From Streptomyces sp. NRRL F-6492 (GTDB lineage Bacteria > Actinomycetota > Actinomycetes > Streptomycetales > Streptomycetaceae), in NCBI RefSeq assembly GCF_001280125.1, contig NZ_LGEG01000225.1, positions 1 to 64,000 on the forward strand: DNA of 64,000 bases, in the 5' to 3' direction. Below the pieces are notes generated by a model. That model was not told where the DNA came from. It did not search any database and saw only the letters and a list, made by a program, of their open reading frames with translations. The position numbers and the translations under genes were made by a program. Below are positions 8,063 through 16,306 of this stretch, piece by piece (the stretch's first letter is position 1; each line of letters opens with the position of its first letter).

Positions 8063-9136
8063 GTGCAGACGCCCACCGCCGGACACCTCCTTCCCGAACC
8101 CGCCCGCCGGGTCGCCGCCTGGTGCGCCGTCCTGCTGCTCGTCGCCGGGGTCGCCGCCGTCGGCGTCTGGCTGTGCGTCGTCCTCAAGACGGCCGTCACC
8201 CCCGTCCTGCTCGCGATCCTCGGCACCGCCCTCCTCGGCCCCCTCTACCGGCGCCTGCTGCGGATGAAGGTCCAGAAGTCCCTCGCCGCCGGGCTCACCG
8301 TCCTCGCCGTCCTCGCGGTCGTCGGCGGCGCCGCGTACATCGTCGTCGCCGCCCTCATCGACACCGGCGACCAGATCGTCGCCTCGCTCCGGCAGGCCGC
8401 CGAGGACATCGCGAAGCACTTCGGCGCGGCCGGGACCTCCCTCGACGACCTCAGCGGGAACGCCGAGAGCCTCCTCAAGCGCTTCGGCGGCACCGCCGCC
8501 TCCGGGGTGATCTCCGGCATCAGCGTCGTCGGCCAGCTCATCGCCACCGCCGTCCTCGCGCTGCTCCTCATCTTCTTCTTCCTGCGCGACTCCGACCGGG
8601 CCGCCGGGGCCCTGCGCTCCCTCGTCCCCCGCACGACCGGAGACACCGCCGAGGCCATGGCGCGCCGCGCCTTCGAGGCCGTCGAGGGCTTCATGCGCGG
8701 CACGACCTTCATCGCCCTCGTCGACGCGACCCTCATCGGCACCGGGCTGCTCGTGCTCCGCGTCCCCGGGGCGGTCGGGCTCGCGGCGCTCGTCTTCGTC
8801 ACCGCGTACATCCCCTACCTCGGCGCCTTCCTCTCCGGCGCGGTCGCGGTCCTCGTCGCCCTCGCGGACCGGGGCTTCGTCATCGCCCTGTGGGCGCTCG
8901 GCGTCGTCCTCGCCGTCCAGGTCATCGAGGGCCACCTGCTCCAGCCCGTGGTCCAGAGCAGGACCGTCCACATGCACCCGGCCGCCGTCATGCTCGCGAT
9001 CACGGCCGGCGCCTCCGTCGCGGGCATCCTCGGCATGCTCCTCGCCGTCCCCCTGACGGCCGCCGCGACGGGGGTGCTGGGGGAGCTGCGGGGGCGGTAC
9101 GGCTCGGGGAACCCCGACCGGCCGGACACGCCCTAG
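8063..9136 (+). CDS. AI-2E family permease
   Basis: 357 residues from a GTG start, normal for the family. Hydropathy shows two N-terminal membrane segments (about 18-55), one at about 75-95, an amphipathic linker of about 80 residues (ALIDTGDQIVASLRQAAEDI), a segment near 165-185 (LIATAVLALLLIFFFLRD) and three or four more after residue 220. Conserved family features are LLIFFFLRDSDR and EGHLLQPVVQSRTVHMHPAAV. Characterised relatives export autoinducer-2 or exchange Na+/H+; which applies here cannot be told. No partner gene is adjacent. The TAG stop lies inside a hairpin shared with the convergent phosphatase gene. Confidence 0.92.
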   Translation: MQTPTAGHLLPEPARRVAAWCAVLLLVAGVAAVGVWLCVVLKTAVTPVLLAILGTALLGPLYRRLLRMKVQKSLAAGLTVLAVLAVVGGAAYIVVAALIDTGDQIVASLRQAAEDIAKHFGAAGTSLDDLSGNAESLLKRFGGTAASGVISGISVVGQLIATAVLALLLIFFFLRDSDRAAGALRSLVPRTTGDTAEAMARRAFEAVEGFMRGTTFIALVDATLIGTGLLVLRVPGAVGLAALVFVTAYIPYLGAFLSGAVAVLVALADRGFVIALWALGVVLAVQVIEGHLLQPVVQSRTVHMHPAAVMLAITAGASVAGILGMLLAVPLTAAATGVLGELRGRYGSGNPDRPDTP

Positions 9137-9161
9137 GGAGTGTCCGCCGGACAGGCCCTAG
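9133..9161. terminator. bidirectional hairpin containing both stop codons
   Basis: ctagggagtgtccg (9133-9146) and ccggacaggccctag (9147-9161) form a near-perfect inverted repeat. The TAG stops of the AI-2E permease (plus) and the SpoIIE-type phosphatase (minus) are its two ends, so one short palindrome may end both transcripts. Confidence 0.6.
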
Positions 9162-11278
9162 CCGCGGCGGCCCTCCGCCGGCCCCGCCTCGCGCAGCTCG
9201 AACCAGATCGACTTGCCCTCGCCGCGCGGGTCGACGCCCCACGCGTGCGCCAGCATCTCCATCAGGACCAGGCCGCGCCCGCTGGACGCCATCTCGCCCG
9301 GCCGGCGCCGGTGCGGCAGCTCGTCGCTGGTGTCGGAGACCTCCACGCGCAGCCGCCGGGACCTCTCGCCGCAGGCGACCTCCGCGACCAGGAGCGCGTC
9401 GCCGTCCGTGTGGACGAGGACGTTGGTGACCATCTCGGAGACCATCAGGACCGCCGAGTCGAGCTGGTCCCCGTCCGCCCAGTCGTGCAGCAGCTGCCGC
9501 ACCTGCTCCCGGGCCTCCGCGATCCGCTCCGGCTCCGCCTGGGCGATCGTCATCAGGGTGCGGCGCGGGGCCTCCCGCACGGCGCCGGCGGGGCGGCGGG
9601 AGAGCAGCAGGACGGCGATGTCGTCCTCGCGCCGGTCCGCGAGCGGGCCCGTGGTGTGGTGCGAGCCGGGGCCGTGGACGGCCTCCACGAGGGTGTCGGC
9701 GAGGTCCTCCAGGTCCTCGCCGTCGTGGGACTCCAGGAGCTTCCTGGCCCGCTCCCAGCCGCTGTCCAGATCGTGCCCGCCGGTCTCCAGCAGGCCGTCG
9801 GTGCAGATCATCAGGGTCTCGCCGGGGTCGAGGGCGATCCGGGTGGTGGGGTAGTCGGTGTCGGGGACGATGCCGAGGGGCAGGCCGCCGGCCGTGGGCC
9901 GCAGCAGGACCGTTCCGTCGTTCGTCCGCACCGCCGGGTCCGGGTGCCCCGCCCGCGCGATGTCCACCACCCCCGTCTCCAGGTCGACCTCCAGGTACAG
10001 ACAGGTCGCGAAGCGCGGGCCGCCGTCCGCGTCCCCGTCGTCGCCGTCCGTGATCCCGTACAGGAAGCGCGAGGCCCGGGAGAGGACCGCGTCCGGCCGG
10101 TGCCCCTCGGAGGCGTACGCGCGCAGGGCGATCCGCAGCTGCCCCATCAGGCCCGCCGCCCGCACGTCGTGCCCCTGCACGTCCCCGATGACCAGGGCGA
10201 TCCGGCCCGCGCCGCCCCCGGCGGGCCGCGAGGCGCCGCCGGGCAGCCGGATCACGTCGTACCAGTCGCCGCCGACCTGGAGCCCGCCGCCGGTCGGCAC
10301 GTACCGGGCGGCGATCCGGATCCCGGGGATCCCCGGCCCCAGGACCGGCATCATCGTCCGCTGGAGGCCGAGCGACAGCTCGCGCTCCGACTCCGCCACG
10401 CCCGCGCGTGCGAGGGCCTGCGCCAGCATCCGCGCCACCGTCGTGAGCACCGACCGCTCGTCGGGCGTGAAGGCCACCGGGTGCTTGAAGGCCGCCATCC
10501 AGGCCCCCATCGTGCGCCCGGCGACGACCAGCGGCACGAAGGCCCAGGAGCGGCGCCCGAAGCGCCGGGCGAGCGGCCAGGTCACGGGGAAGCGGCGCAG
10601 GTACTCCTCGGGCGACGGCAGGTAGATCGCCCGGCCCGTGCGGACCACCTCGGCCGCCGGGTAGTCGGTGTCGAGCGACATCGACGCGAAGGGCCCCTCG
10701 TCGTCCCGGCTCTGCCCGTGGTGCCCGATGACCGTCAGCCGGTCGCCCGCCGCCCCGAAGACGGCGAGCCCGTCCGGCGAGAAGCCCGGCATGGACAGGG
10801 AGGCGGCCACCCGCAGCACCTCGGCCGTCGACCGCGCCTCGGCGAGCGCCCGGCCCGCGTCGAGCAGGAAGGCCTCCCGGGAGCGGCGCCAGTCGCCGGT
10901 GACCGGAGTGCGGACGGCGGTGCCCGGCGCCTGCTCGGCGACCTCCTGGAGGGTGCCGACCAGCTGGTAGTCGTCCCCCTCGACCAGCGGCTTCGACCGG
11001 CTCCGTACCGTACGGATCACCCGTCCGTGCTCGTCCATGATCCGCAGCCGGGACTCGGCGAGGGTCTCCTCGGCGACGGCGAGGTTCACCACGCCGTCGA
11101 TCTCGTTCCAGTCGACCGGATGGAAACGCGAGCGCACGGCCGCCTCGCTGAGCCGTACGGGCTCGGCGGGCAGCCCGAGCAGCCGGGCGGCCTCGGCGTC
11201 GAGCGAGACGGTCCCGGACGCGTTGTCCCAGCGCCACAGGCCGGTCGCGATCGCGGCCAGGACGTCCTCGGTGCGCAT
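9158..11278 (-). CDS. PAS-GAF-PP2C-HATPase regulator (SpoIIE-type phosphatase with anti-sigma kinase domain)
   Basis: 706 residues. Domain order: PAS at about 1-115 (GLWRWDNASGTVSLD), GAF at about 150-300, SpoIIE-type PP2C phosphatase at about 310-530 (GGDWYDVI, IGDVQGHDVRAA, AGHPDP, TDGLLE, REDDIAVLLL), and a C-terminal RsbW-like HATPase at about 560-700 (EMVTNVLVHTDGDA, SGRGLVLME). Such proteins are common in Streptomyces and are thought to control anti-anti-sigma factors by dephosphorylation, with the HATPase able to phosphorylate or bind the same partner, in response to a signal sensed by PAS/GAF. No sigma or anti-sigma gene is adjacent. Cytoplasmic; no membrane segments. Confidence 0.93.
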   Translation of the reverse strand: MRTEDVLAAIATGLWRWDNASGTVSLDAEAARLLGLPAEPVRLSEAAVRSRFHPVDWNEIDGVVNLAVAEETLAESRLRIMDEHGRVIRTVRSRSKPLVEGDDYQLVGTLQEVAEQAPGTAVRTPVTGDWRRSREAFLLDAGRALAEARSTAEVLRVAASLSMPGFSPDGLAVFGAAGDRLTVIGHHGQSRDDEGPFASMSLDTDYPAAEVVRTGRAIYLPSPEEYLRRFPVTWPLARRFGRRSWAFVPLVVAGRTMGAWMAAFKHPVAFTPDERSVLTTVARMLAQALARAGVAESERELSLGLQRTMMPVLGPGIPGIRIAARYVPTGGGLQVGGDWYDVIRLPGGASRPAGGGAGRIALVIGDVQGHDVRAAGLMGQLRIALRAYASEGHRPDAVLSRASRFLYGITDGDDGDADGGPRFATCLYLEVDLETGVVDIARAGHPDPAVRTNDGTVLLRPTAGGLPLGIVPDTDYPTTRIALDPGETLMICTDGLLETGGHDLDSGWERARKLLESHDGEDLEDLADTLVEAVHGPGSHHTTGPLADRREDDIAVLLLSRRPAGAVREAPRRTLMTIAQAEPERIAEAREQVRQLLHDWADGDQLDSAVLMVSEMVTNVLVHTDGDALLVAEVACGERSRRLRVEVSDTSDELPHRRRPGEMASSGRGLVLMEMLAHAWGVDPRGEGKSIWFELREAGPAEGRRG

Positions 11279-11350
11279 TGCCCCACTTTATGAATACCGG
11301 ACCGCGGGCCGCCACCGACGGTGTCCGAGGAGCGATCACGGCCCGGCCGG

Positions 11351-11356
11351 TAGGCT
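11351..11356 (+). promoter_or_regulatory. probable -10 box of aspS
   Basis: TAGGCT, in good match to the Streptomyces housekeeping TAGRNT -10 form, 60 bp before the aspS ATG in the gap from the divergent phosphatase gene. No T-box or other leader structure is apparent in the short leader. Confidence 0.4.
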
Positions 11357-11415
11357 GGGAAACCTTGACACCGTCAAGCCCTTCACCATCGATCCCGAAG
11401 ACTGGATGAACGACG

Positions 11416-13077
11416 ATGCATCGGTACAGGTCCCACACCTGCGGCGAGCTCCGCGCCTCTGACGTCGGCACCGACGTCCGGCTGAGCGGCTGGCTGCACA
11501 ATCGGCGCGACCTGGGCGGCATCCTCTTCATCGATCTGCGGGACCACTACGGCATCACGCAGCTCGTCGCCCGGCCCGGCACCGCCGCGTACGAGGCGCT
11601 CGACAAGCTGACCAAGGAGTCCGTCGTCCGCGTCGACGGCGAGGTCGTCTCGCGCGGCGCCGAGAACGTCAACGCCGAGCTGCCCACCGGCGAGGTCGAG
11701 GTCGAGGTCGCCGAGGTCGAGATCCTGGGCGCCGCCCAGCAGATCCCCTTCACCATCAACGCCGACGACGGCGTCAACGAGGAGCGGCGCCTGGAGTACC
11801 GCTTCCTCGACCTGCGCCGCGAGCGCATGCACCGCAACATCATGCTGCGCTCGGCCGTCATCGCCGCCATCCGCGCCAAGATGGTCGCCCTCGGCTTCAA
11901 CGAGATGGCGACCCCGATCCTCACCGCGACCTCCCCCGAGGGCGCCCGCGACTTCGTCGTCCCCTCCCGCCTCAACCCGGGCAAGTTCTACGCGCTGCCG
12001 CAGGCCCCGCAGCAGTTCAAGCAGCTGCTGATGATCTCGGGCTTCGACCGCTACTTCCAGATCGCGCCCTGCTTCCGCGACGAGGACGCCCGCGCCGACC
12101 GCTCGCCGGGCGAGTTCTACCAGCTCGACGTCGAGATGAGCTTCGTCGAGCAGGAGGACGTCTTCCAGCCGATCGAGAAGCTCATGACGGAGCTCTTCGA
12201 GGAGTTCGGCGGCGACCGCCACGTCACCTCGCCGTTCCCGCGGATCCCGTTCCGCGAGTCGATGCTGAAGTACGGCAACGACAAGCCGGACCTGCGCACC
12301 TCGCTCGAACTGGTCGACCTCACCGACGTGTTCGCCCACTCCGAGTTCAAGGCGTTCGCCGGCAAGCACGTCCGCGCGCTCGCCGTCCCGAACACCGGCG
12401 ACCAGCCGCGCAAGTTCTTCGACGGCCTCGGCGACTACGCGATCTCGCTCGGAGCGAAGGGCCTGGCCTGGATCCGCGTCGGCGAGGGCAACGCCCTGAC
12501 CGGCCCCATCGCCAAGTTCCTCACCGAGGACGACGTCAAGGTCCTCACCGAGCGCCTGGGCCTGGAGCCCGGCCACGCCGTCTTCTTCGGCGCCGGCGAG
12601 TTCGACGAGGTCTCCAAGATCATGGGCCCGGTCCGGGTCGAGACCGCCAAGCGCGCGGGCCAGTTCGAGGAGAACGTCTTCCGCTTCGCGTGGATCGTGG
12701 ACTTCCCGATGTACGAGCGGGACGAGGAGACCGGCAGGATCGACTTCTCGCACAACCCGTTCTCGATGCCGCAGGGCGGCCTGGAGGCCCTGGAGACCCA
12801 GGACCCGCTGGACGTCCTCGGCTGGCAGTACGACATCGTCTGCAACGGCATCGAGCTCTCCTCCGGCGCGATCCGGAACCACGAGCCCGACATCATGTTC
12901 AAGGCCTTCGAGATCGCGGGCTACTCCCGCGAGACCGTCGAGACCGAGTTCGCCGGCATGCTCCGCGCCTTCCAGTTCGGCGCCCCGCCGCACGGCGGCA
13001 TCGCCCCGGGCGTCGACCGCATCGTCATGCTCCTCGCGGACGAGCCCAACTCAACGGCAACGCCCAGGACCTCATGA
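11416..13077 (+). CDS. aspS: aspartyl-tRNA synthetase, frameshifted after motif 3
   Basis: Class II AspRS that charges tRNA-Asp. The start [18 protein letters not shown] is canonical; the N-terminal OB-fold anticodon domain, motif 1, motif 2 (the [19 protein letters not shown] region), the bacterial GAD insertion and motif 3 ([19 protein letters not shown]) are all present. After Asn at 13048-13050 the frame runs to STATPRTS and a stop, losing the conserved IREVIAFPLN block. The correct C-terminal tail is in another frame from 13050. Comparison with the family implies that 25 nt (eight codons plus one base) are missing. AspRS is normally single-copy and essential, so either the assembly is wrong here or another aspS exists. 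A second copy of the 3' end lies 1 kb downstream. Confidence 0.9.
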   Translation: MHRYRSHTCGELRASDVGTDVRLSGWLHNRRDLGGILFIDLRDHYGITQLVARPGTAAYEALDKLTKESVVRVDGEVVSRGAENVNAELPTGEVEVEVAEVEILGAAQQIPFTINADDGVNEERRLEYRFLDLRRERMHRNIMLRSAVIAAIRAKMVALGFNEMATPILTATSPEGARDFVVPSRLNPGKFYALPQAPQQFKQLLMISGFDRYFQIAPCFRDEDARADRSPGEFYQLDVEMSFVEQEDVFQPIEKLMTELFEEFGGDRHVTSPFPRIPFRESMLKYGNDKPDLRTSLELVDLTDVFAHSEFKAFAGKHVRALAVPNTGDQPRKFFDGLGDYAISLGAKGLAWIRVGEGNALTGPIAKFLTEDDVKVLTERLGLEPGHAVFFGAGEFDEVSKIMGPVRVETAKRAGQFEENVFRFAWIVDFPMYERDEETGRIDFSHNPFSMPQGGLEALETQDPLDVLGWQYDIVCNGIELSSGAIRNHEPDIMFKAFEIAGYSRETVETEFAGMLRAFQFGAPPHGGIAPGVDRIVMLLADEPNSTATPRTS

Positions 13078-13208
13078 TGGGCGCCCCCACGGAACTGGAG
13101 GAGGCCCGCCTGCGCGAGCTGAACATCCAGCTGCGCAAGCCGGTGGAGTCGAAGGCGGTCGAGAGCCGCCCGGTGACGGACTCCGTGAGCCCGGACGCGG
13201 CGAAGTAG
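13050..13208 (+). pseudogene. aspS: out-of-frame C-terminal tail of aspS
   Basis: Reads [20 protein letters not shown] and on to SVSPDAAK with a TAG stop. This is the normal end of Streptomyces-type AspRS, but it is in a different frame from the body of the gene because of the missing 25 nt. If that block is restored, the two parts join into one protein of about 605 residues. Confidence 0.85.
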
Positions 13209-13228
13209 CCCGCACGACGCACTGACGA

Positions 13229-13273
13229 GGGGCCCGGAACCGTGGGTACGGTTCCGGGCCCCTTTCTCTTTTT
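13229..13273 (+). terminator. aspS terminator
   Basis: ggggcccggaaccgt (13229-13243) pairs with acggttccgggcccc (13248-13262), a perfect 15-bp stem, followed by tttctcttttt. A classical intrinsic terminator. Confidence 0.9.
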
Positions 13274-13358
13274 CGCCGGCCGGTCGGTAAGTACGGCGTA
13301 CTGCGAAGATTCCTCGGTGCGGAACCGAAAAGGATTCGTCGGATTCGAGAAGATCTAC

Positions 13359-13411
13359 TTAGGTGTTGGCGCTACGGTACGCGTCCTGCTCGTAGAGGGT
13401 AATGCTCGCGC
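13359..13411 (-). pseudogene. short protein-tail remnant behind the immunity-like gene
   Basis: Just after the stop of the immunity-like gene, one minus-strand frame reads ASITLYEQDAYRSANT and then TAA (13361-13359). The phrase ITLYEQ..YR resembles the end of a beta/gamma-crystallin-like protein. No start or upstream part is present. It may be the leftover 3' end of an older displaced cassette gene, or chance. Confidence 0.25.
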
Positions 13412-13762
13412 CTAATTTGCTGTGCTGTCGTCCGGTCCTGAGATGTACGGGGCGAAGCTCTCCATGTAATCGCGGTGTTCCACATGGATCGCGGATTCAG
13501 AGATTTCTTCCAGGGGTGAGAGATCGGCGCCTTCGAGCTTCCCGCACCCGTCAAGATCGCTCAACGCGTGTAGGAGTGCCTCCAAGGCCACCCGGGACTT
13601 CTCGTGCGGAGTCAGCATGGCGATCAGGTCACCCGTCACTCTGGCCTGAGTCCCGGAGAGCAGGTGCGCGAAGTCTTGAACACGATCGCTCGCCTCCGTG
13701 CGTACCGCTTCGTCAGGGCTTAGGAGGTCTCGGATGAATTCGACGTAGTAATTTGTTTCCAT
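13412..13762 (-). CDS. probable immunity protein of an orphan toxin cassette
   Basis: 116 residues, mostly predicted helices ([20 protein letters not shown] ... [30 protein letters not shown]), no membrane segment, acidic. A clear AGAAGG ribosome binding site precedes the ATG at 13762. It lies 16 bp downstream of the stop of a toxin-tip remnant (13779-13958) in the order toxin then immunity, which is usual for Rhs and other polymorphic-toxin cassettes. I do not recognise the family. Its base composition is visibly AT-richer than the surrounding core, a sign of transfer. Role inferred only from position, size and charge. Confidence 0.7.
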   Translation of the reverse strand: METNYYVEFIRDLLSPDEAVRTEASDRVQDFAHLLSGTQARVTGDLIAMLTPHEKSRVALEALLHALSDLDGCGKLEGADLSPLEEISESAIHVEHRDYMESFAPYISGPDDSTAN

Positions 13763-13778
13763 GGTTTTACCTTCTGGC

Positions 13779-13958
13779 TCAATGTGGGTACGGTATCGGC
13801 AAATTGCTGGGCCATGGAATGTGAGTGTCGTTGATTGCCGTCTCGTTGTAGTTCGGGCTGTTTGGGTTTCCGATCTTGGCGTGGTAGAGATTTCCAGCCT
13901 CGTCTTGGAACTGGTGTCCGATCTGGATCCGATATATGGGGCCGCTGCTGGCGTTGGG
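13779..13958 (-). pseudogene. orphan polymorphic-toxin C-terminal tip
   Basis: The frame ending at 13779 reads, over its last 60 residues, [20 protein letters not shown], then [18 protein letters not shown] and [22 protein letters not shown]. It has no start codon or delivery domain of its own: upstream it abuts directly on the second copy of the aspS 3' end, whose antisense gives a meaningless extension. Conserved-looking His, Asp and Asn in a short C-terminal domain next to an immunity-like gene fits a detached Rhs/WapA-type toxin tip, probably a nuclease-like fold, but the activity is not established. Low GC compared with flanks. Confidence 0.65.
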
Positions 13959-14193
13959 GCCGGCATGCTCCGCGCCTTCCAGTTCGGCGCCCCGCCGCAC
14001 GGCGGCATCGCCCCGGGCGTCGACCGCATCGTCATGCTCCTCGCGGACGAGCCCAACCATGATGGGCGCCCCCACGGAACTGGAGGAGGCCCGCCTGCGC
14101 GAGCTGAACATCCAGCTGCGGAAGCCGGTGGAGTCGAAGGCGGTCGAGAGCCGCCCGGTGACGGAGGCTGTGCATCCGGACGCGGCGCGGTAA
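13959..14193 (+). pseudogene. aspS: second copy of the aspS 3' end, with internal deletion
   Basis: From gccggcatgctccgcgcc onward this repeats bases 12952-13208 of aspS almost exactly, 1007 bp further on. After GACGAGCCCAAC, 47 nt of the expected coding sequence are missing, and the last codons differ ([10 protein letters not shown] instead of TDSVSPDAAK), as does the terminator that follows. It therefore looks like a 3' end from a different aspS allele, not a recent tandem duplication. It cannot be translated into a useful protein. Confidence 0.9.
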
Positions 14194-14209
14194 GTAGGAC
14201 GACGTACTT

Positions 14210-14250
14210 GCGAAGGGCCCGGGATCTTCGGATCCCGGGCCCTTCGCTCT
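14210..14250 (+). terminator. terminator behind the second aspS 3' copy
   Basis: gcgaagggcccgggatc (14210-14226), loop ttcg, then the exact complement to 14247. A 17-bp stem, with little T-run. Different in sequence from the first aspS terminator, as expected for a separate allele. Confidence 0.75.
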
Positions 14251-14299
14251 GCATCGACAGTTGCTCCGGTGCGTGCGAATTGGTGGAGGAATGTGAAGT

Positions 14300-14647
14300 T
14301 CAGCAGAACAAGAGTTCATCCGTAACGCTTGGGTTTGGAAACACTCTAAGCTTGAGAGAGCCCCGAGTGTTACCCATGGAGAAATCGGTACACAGGCTTG
14401 TGCTCCCATCTGAATTATCGATCCAAAGGCGCGTTGCGCCCTCTCTGAAAATATTTACGGTCCCATCTCCGCGAATCCATAGAAGGCGGATAGAACGACC
14501 AACGGGGTTGAAGCTGAACCGCAAGTATTCCCCGGTCACCTCTGTCAGGTCGATTTCTTGGACGCCCTCGCTGCTTTCTACGGGTTCTACGCCCAGTGAT
14601 TCCGTGAAGCGAGCTGATTCGGGAACCGAGAACGGCTCTTGTGGCAC
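14300..14647 (-). CDS. probable immunity protein for the Rhs toxin tip
   Basis: 115 residues from a GTG start one base after the TAA of the Rhs gene, so translation is coupled to it. The sequence is rich in short beta strands ([59 protein letters not shown]), soluble, with no family that I recognise. Position directly after the toxin tip is the standard place of a cognate immunity gene. AT-rich compared with the core. Confidence 0.7.
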   Translation of the reverse strand: MPQEPFSVPESARFTESLGVEPVESSEGVQEIDLTEVTGEYLRFSFNPVGRSIRLLWIRGDGTVNIFREGATRLWIDNSDGSTSLCTDFSMGNTRGSLKLRVFPNPSVTDELLFC

Positions 14648-14648
14648 G

Positions 14649-16270
14649 TTAATTTCCGCCCTTGAAGATCGCAGTGGAAAACCTTAGACTTCCATCTGGC
14701 ATTAGCTGCCAGGTTGCCTCCACCTGGCGAATTCCATGAGGTCCGTAGATGACGGATTTAATTTCTCCGAACTCTCCCCGTTGGTTCTTTAAGGTTCGAT
14801 CGAATCCGTTGTTCGTCGCTTCTTTCAGATGGTCTATCACGTACTGTCGTGAGGCTGGGGTGTCGTGAAACCCTATGCTTTTTAGTTGCTGAGCATTCTG
14901 CCTCGCTCTGGGGGTGTTGTGATCATCCGCTTTGATGTCCTTGTTGATCGGTGCTGGAGCGAGACCCAAGGGATCCTGGGAGAGGTACCGCGCCGACTCC
15001 GGGTCGTAATACCGGAAGTAGTTGTAGTGCAGACCCGACTCCGGGTCGAAGTACTGGCCCGGGAAGCGGAGCGGGGTGTACGTCGTGGCGTCGCGGGTCC
15101 AGGTCGTCGTGCCCCAGAGGGTGGAGCGGGTGCGCCAGGCCAACTCTCCGGACTCGTCGACGAGTTCGGTCGGGGTGCCGATCAGGTCGGTGACGACGGC
15201 GAAGAAGCGCTCGTCGTCCGTGTCCGTGCGGCGTTCCGTCTGGGACAGGGGCCGCAGGCCCGCGTGGTCCCAGGTCAGGACGACGTTCTCGGTCGTCTGC
15301 TCGCAGAGGGTCGTACCGTCCCAGGTGAAGTGGACCGTCTCAGAAGGGGATTGTTTGGATATGCGGCGGCCCAGCGGGTCGTACGCGTACCTCCAGACCG
15401 TGCCGTCCGGCGTCGTCACCGACGTCAGTCGGTCCTCCGCGTCCCAGGCGTACCGCCAGGTGTCCGGCTTCCGGGACACGCGGGTCTTCCGGCGCAGGAC
15501 GATCCGGCCCTGGGCGTCGTGCTCGTAGCGGACCGTCCCCGCGCGGGTGATCCGTGTGCCCTCGTACGCGCGCGGGCCCGTCGCCGCGTGGGCCGGGTGC
15601 TCCGACGGCCGCTCCGCCTCCGTCTGGTTGCCGGCCTCGTCGTACGCGTACCGCTCCGTCCACCGGTCCGCCCGCACCGCCGTGACCCGCCCGGCCCCGT
15701 CCAGGTCGAAGCGGCGCGTCCCCGAGAGCCCGTCCGTGACGGCGACCAGACCGCCGTCCGGGCGGTAGTCGTACGCCCGGTGCTGGAGACGGCCGCCGCC
15801 CCGGGCCGACGTGACCTCCTGCCCCGTCAGCCGGCTCATCACGTCGTACGACGACGTCAGCGACACGAAGTCCGCGACCGAGCGTTCGACCTCCCGGCCC
15901 AGCGCGTCGAAGGAGAAGGCCAGTTCGCGCCCGGACGCGGTGAGGCTCGTCCTGCGGCCCGCCGCGTCGTACGCCCACGTGCTGACCGAACCGACCGGCG
16001 TCCTCCTGCCCACCCGGCGGCCCGCCCCGTCGTACGCGTACCCCAGCACCCGCCCGTCGAAGTCCGTCTCGGACAGGGTCCGGCCCGCCGGATCGTAGGC
16101 GTAGTCCCAGGTCAGACCCTGCGGGTTCGTCACCCGCGTCAGCCGCAGGTCCGTAGCGGGTCGGTGACCTCGACGGGCAGGCCCCGCCCTCCGAGCCGTT
16201 CCGGCGTTTCGGCACCTGGGGCGGCCGAGCGGGTGCCCCGTCCCGTGACGGACTTCGCAGGCGGTTCGGA
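14649..16270 (-). pseudogene. 5'-truncated Rhs/YD-repeat toxin gene
   Basis: About 500 residues of Rhs core with many YD repeats (YAYDPAGRTLSETDFDGRVL, YAYDEAGNQTEAERPSE, WRYAYDPLGRRISKQSPSET) end in the hallmark HYNYFRYYDPESARYLSQDP plus LGL. The last 99 residues (14652-14948) are a separate tip, from NKDIKADDHNTP to STAIFKGGN, with lower GC; this would be the toxin. The normal N-terminal secretion and shell region is absent. Near 16150 the frame breaks (VEVTDPL continues in another frame as TRVTNPQGLTWDY) and about 120 bp further upstream the Rhs similarity stops at an in-frame TGA. The locus is thus a donor or relic of a full Rhs gene, or is expressed only as a truncated form. Confidence 0.85.
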
Positions 16271-16306
16271 TCGTCTCTGTCAGGTCGCCGGGCCGTGGAG
16301 AACCGC

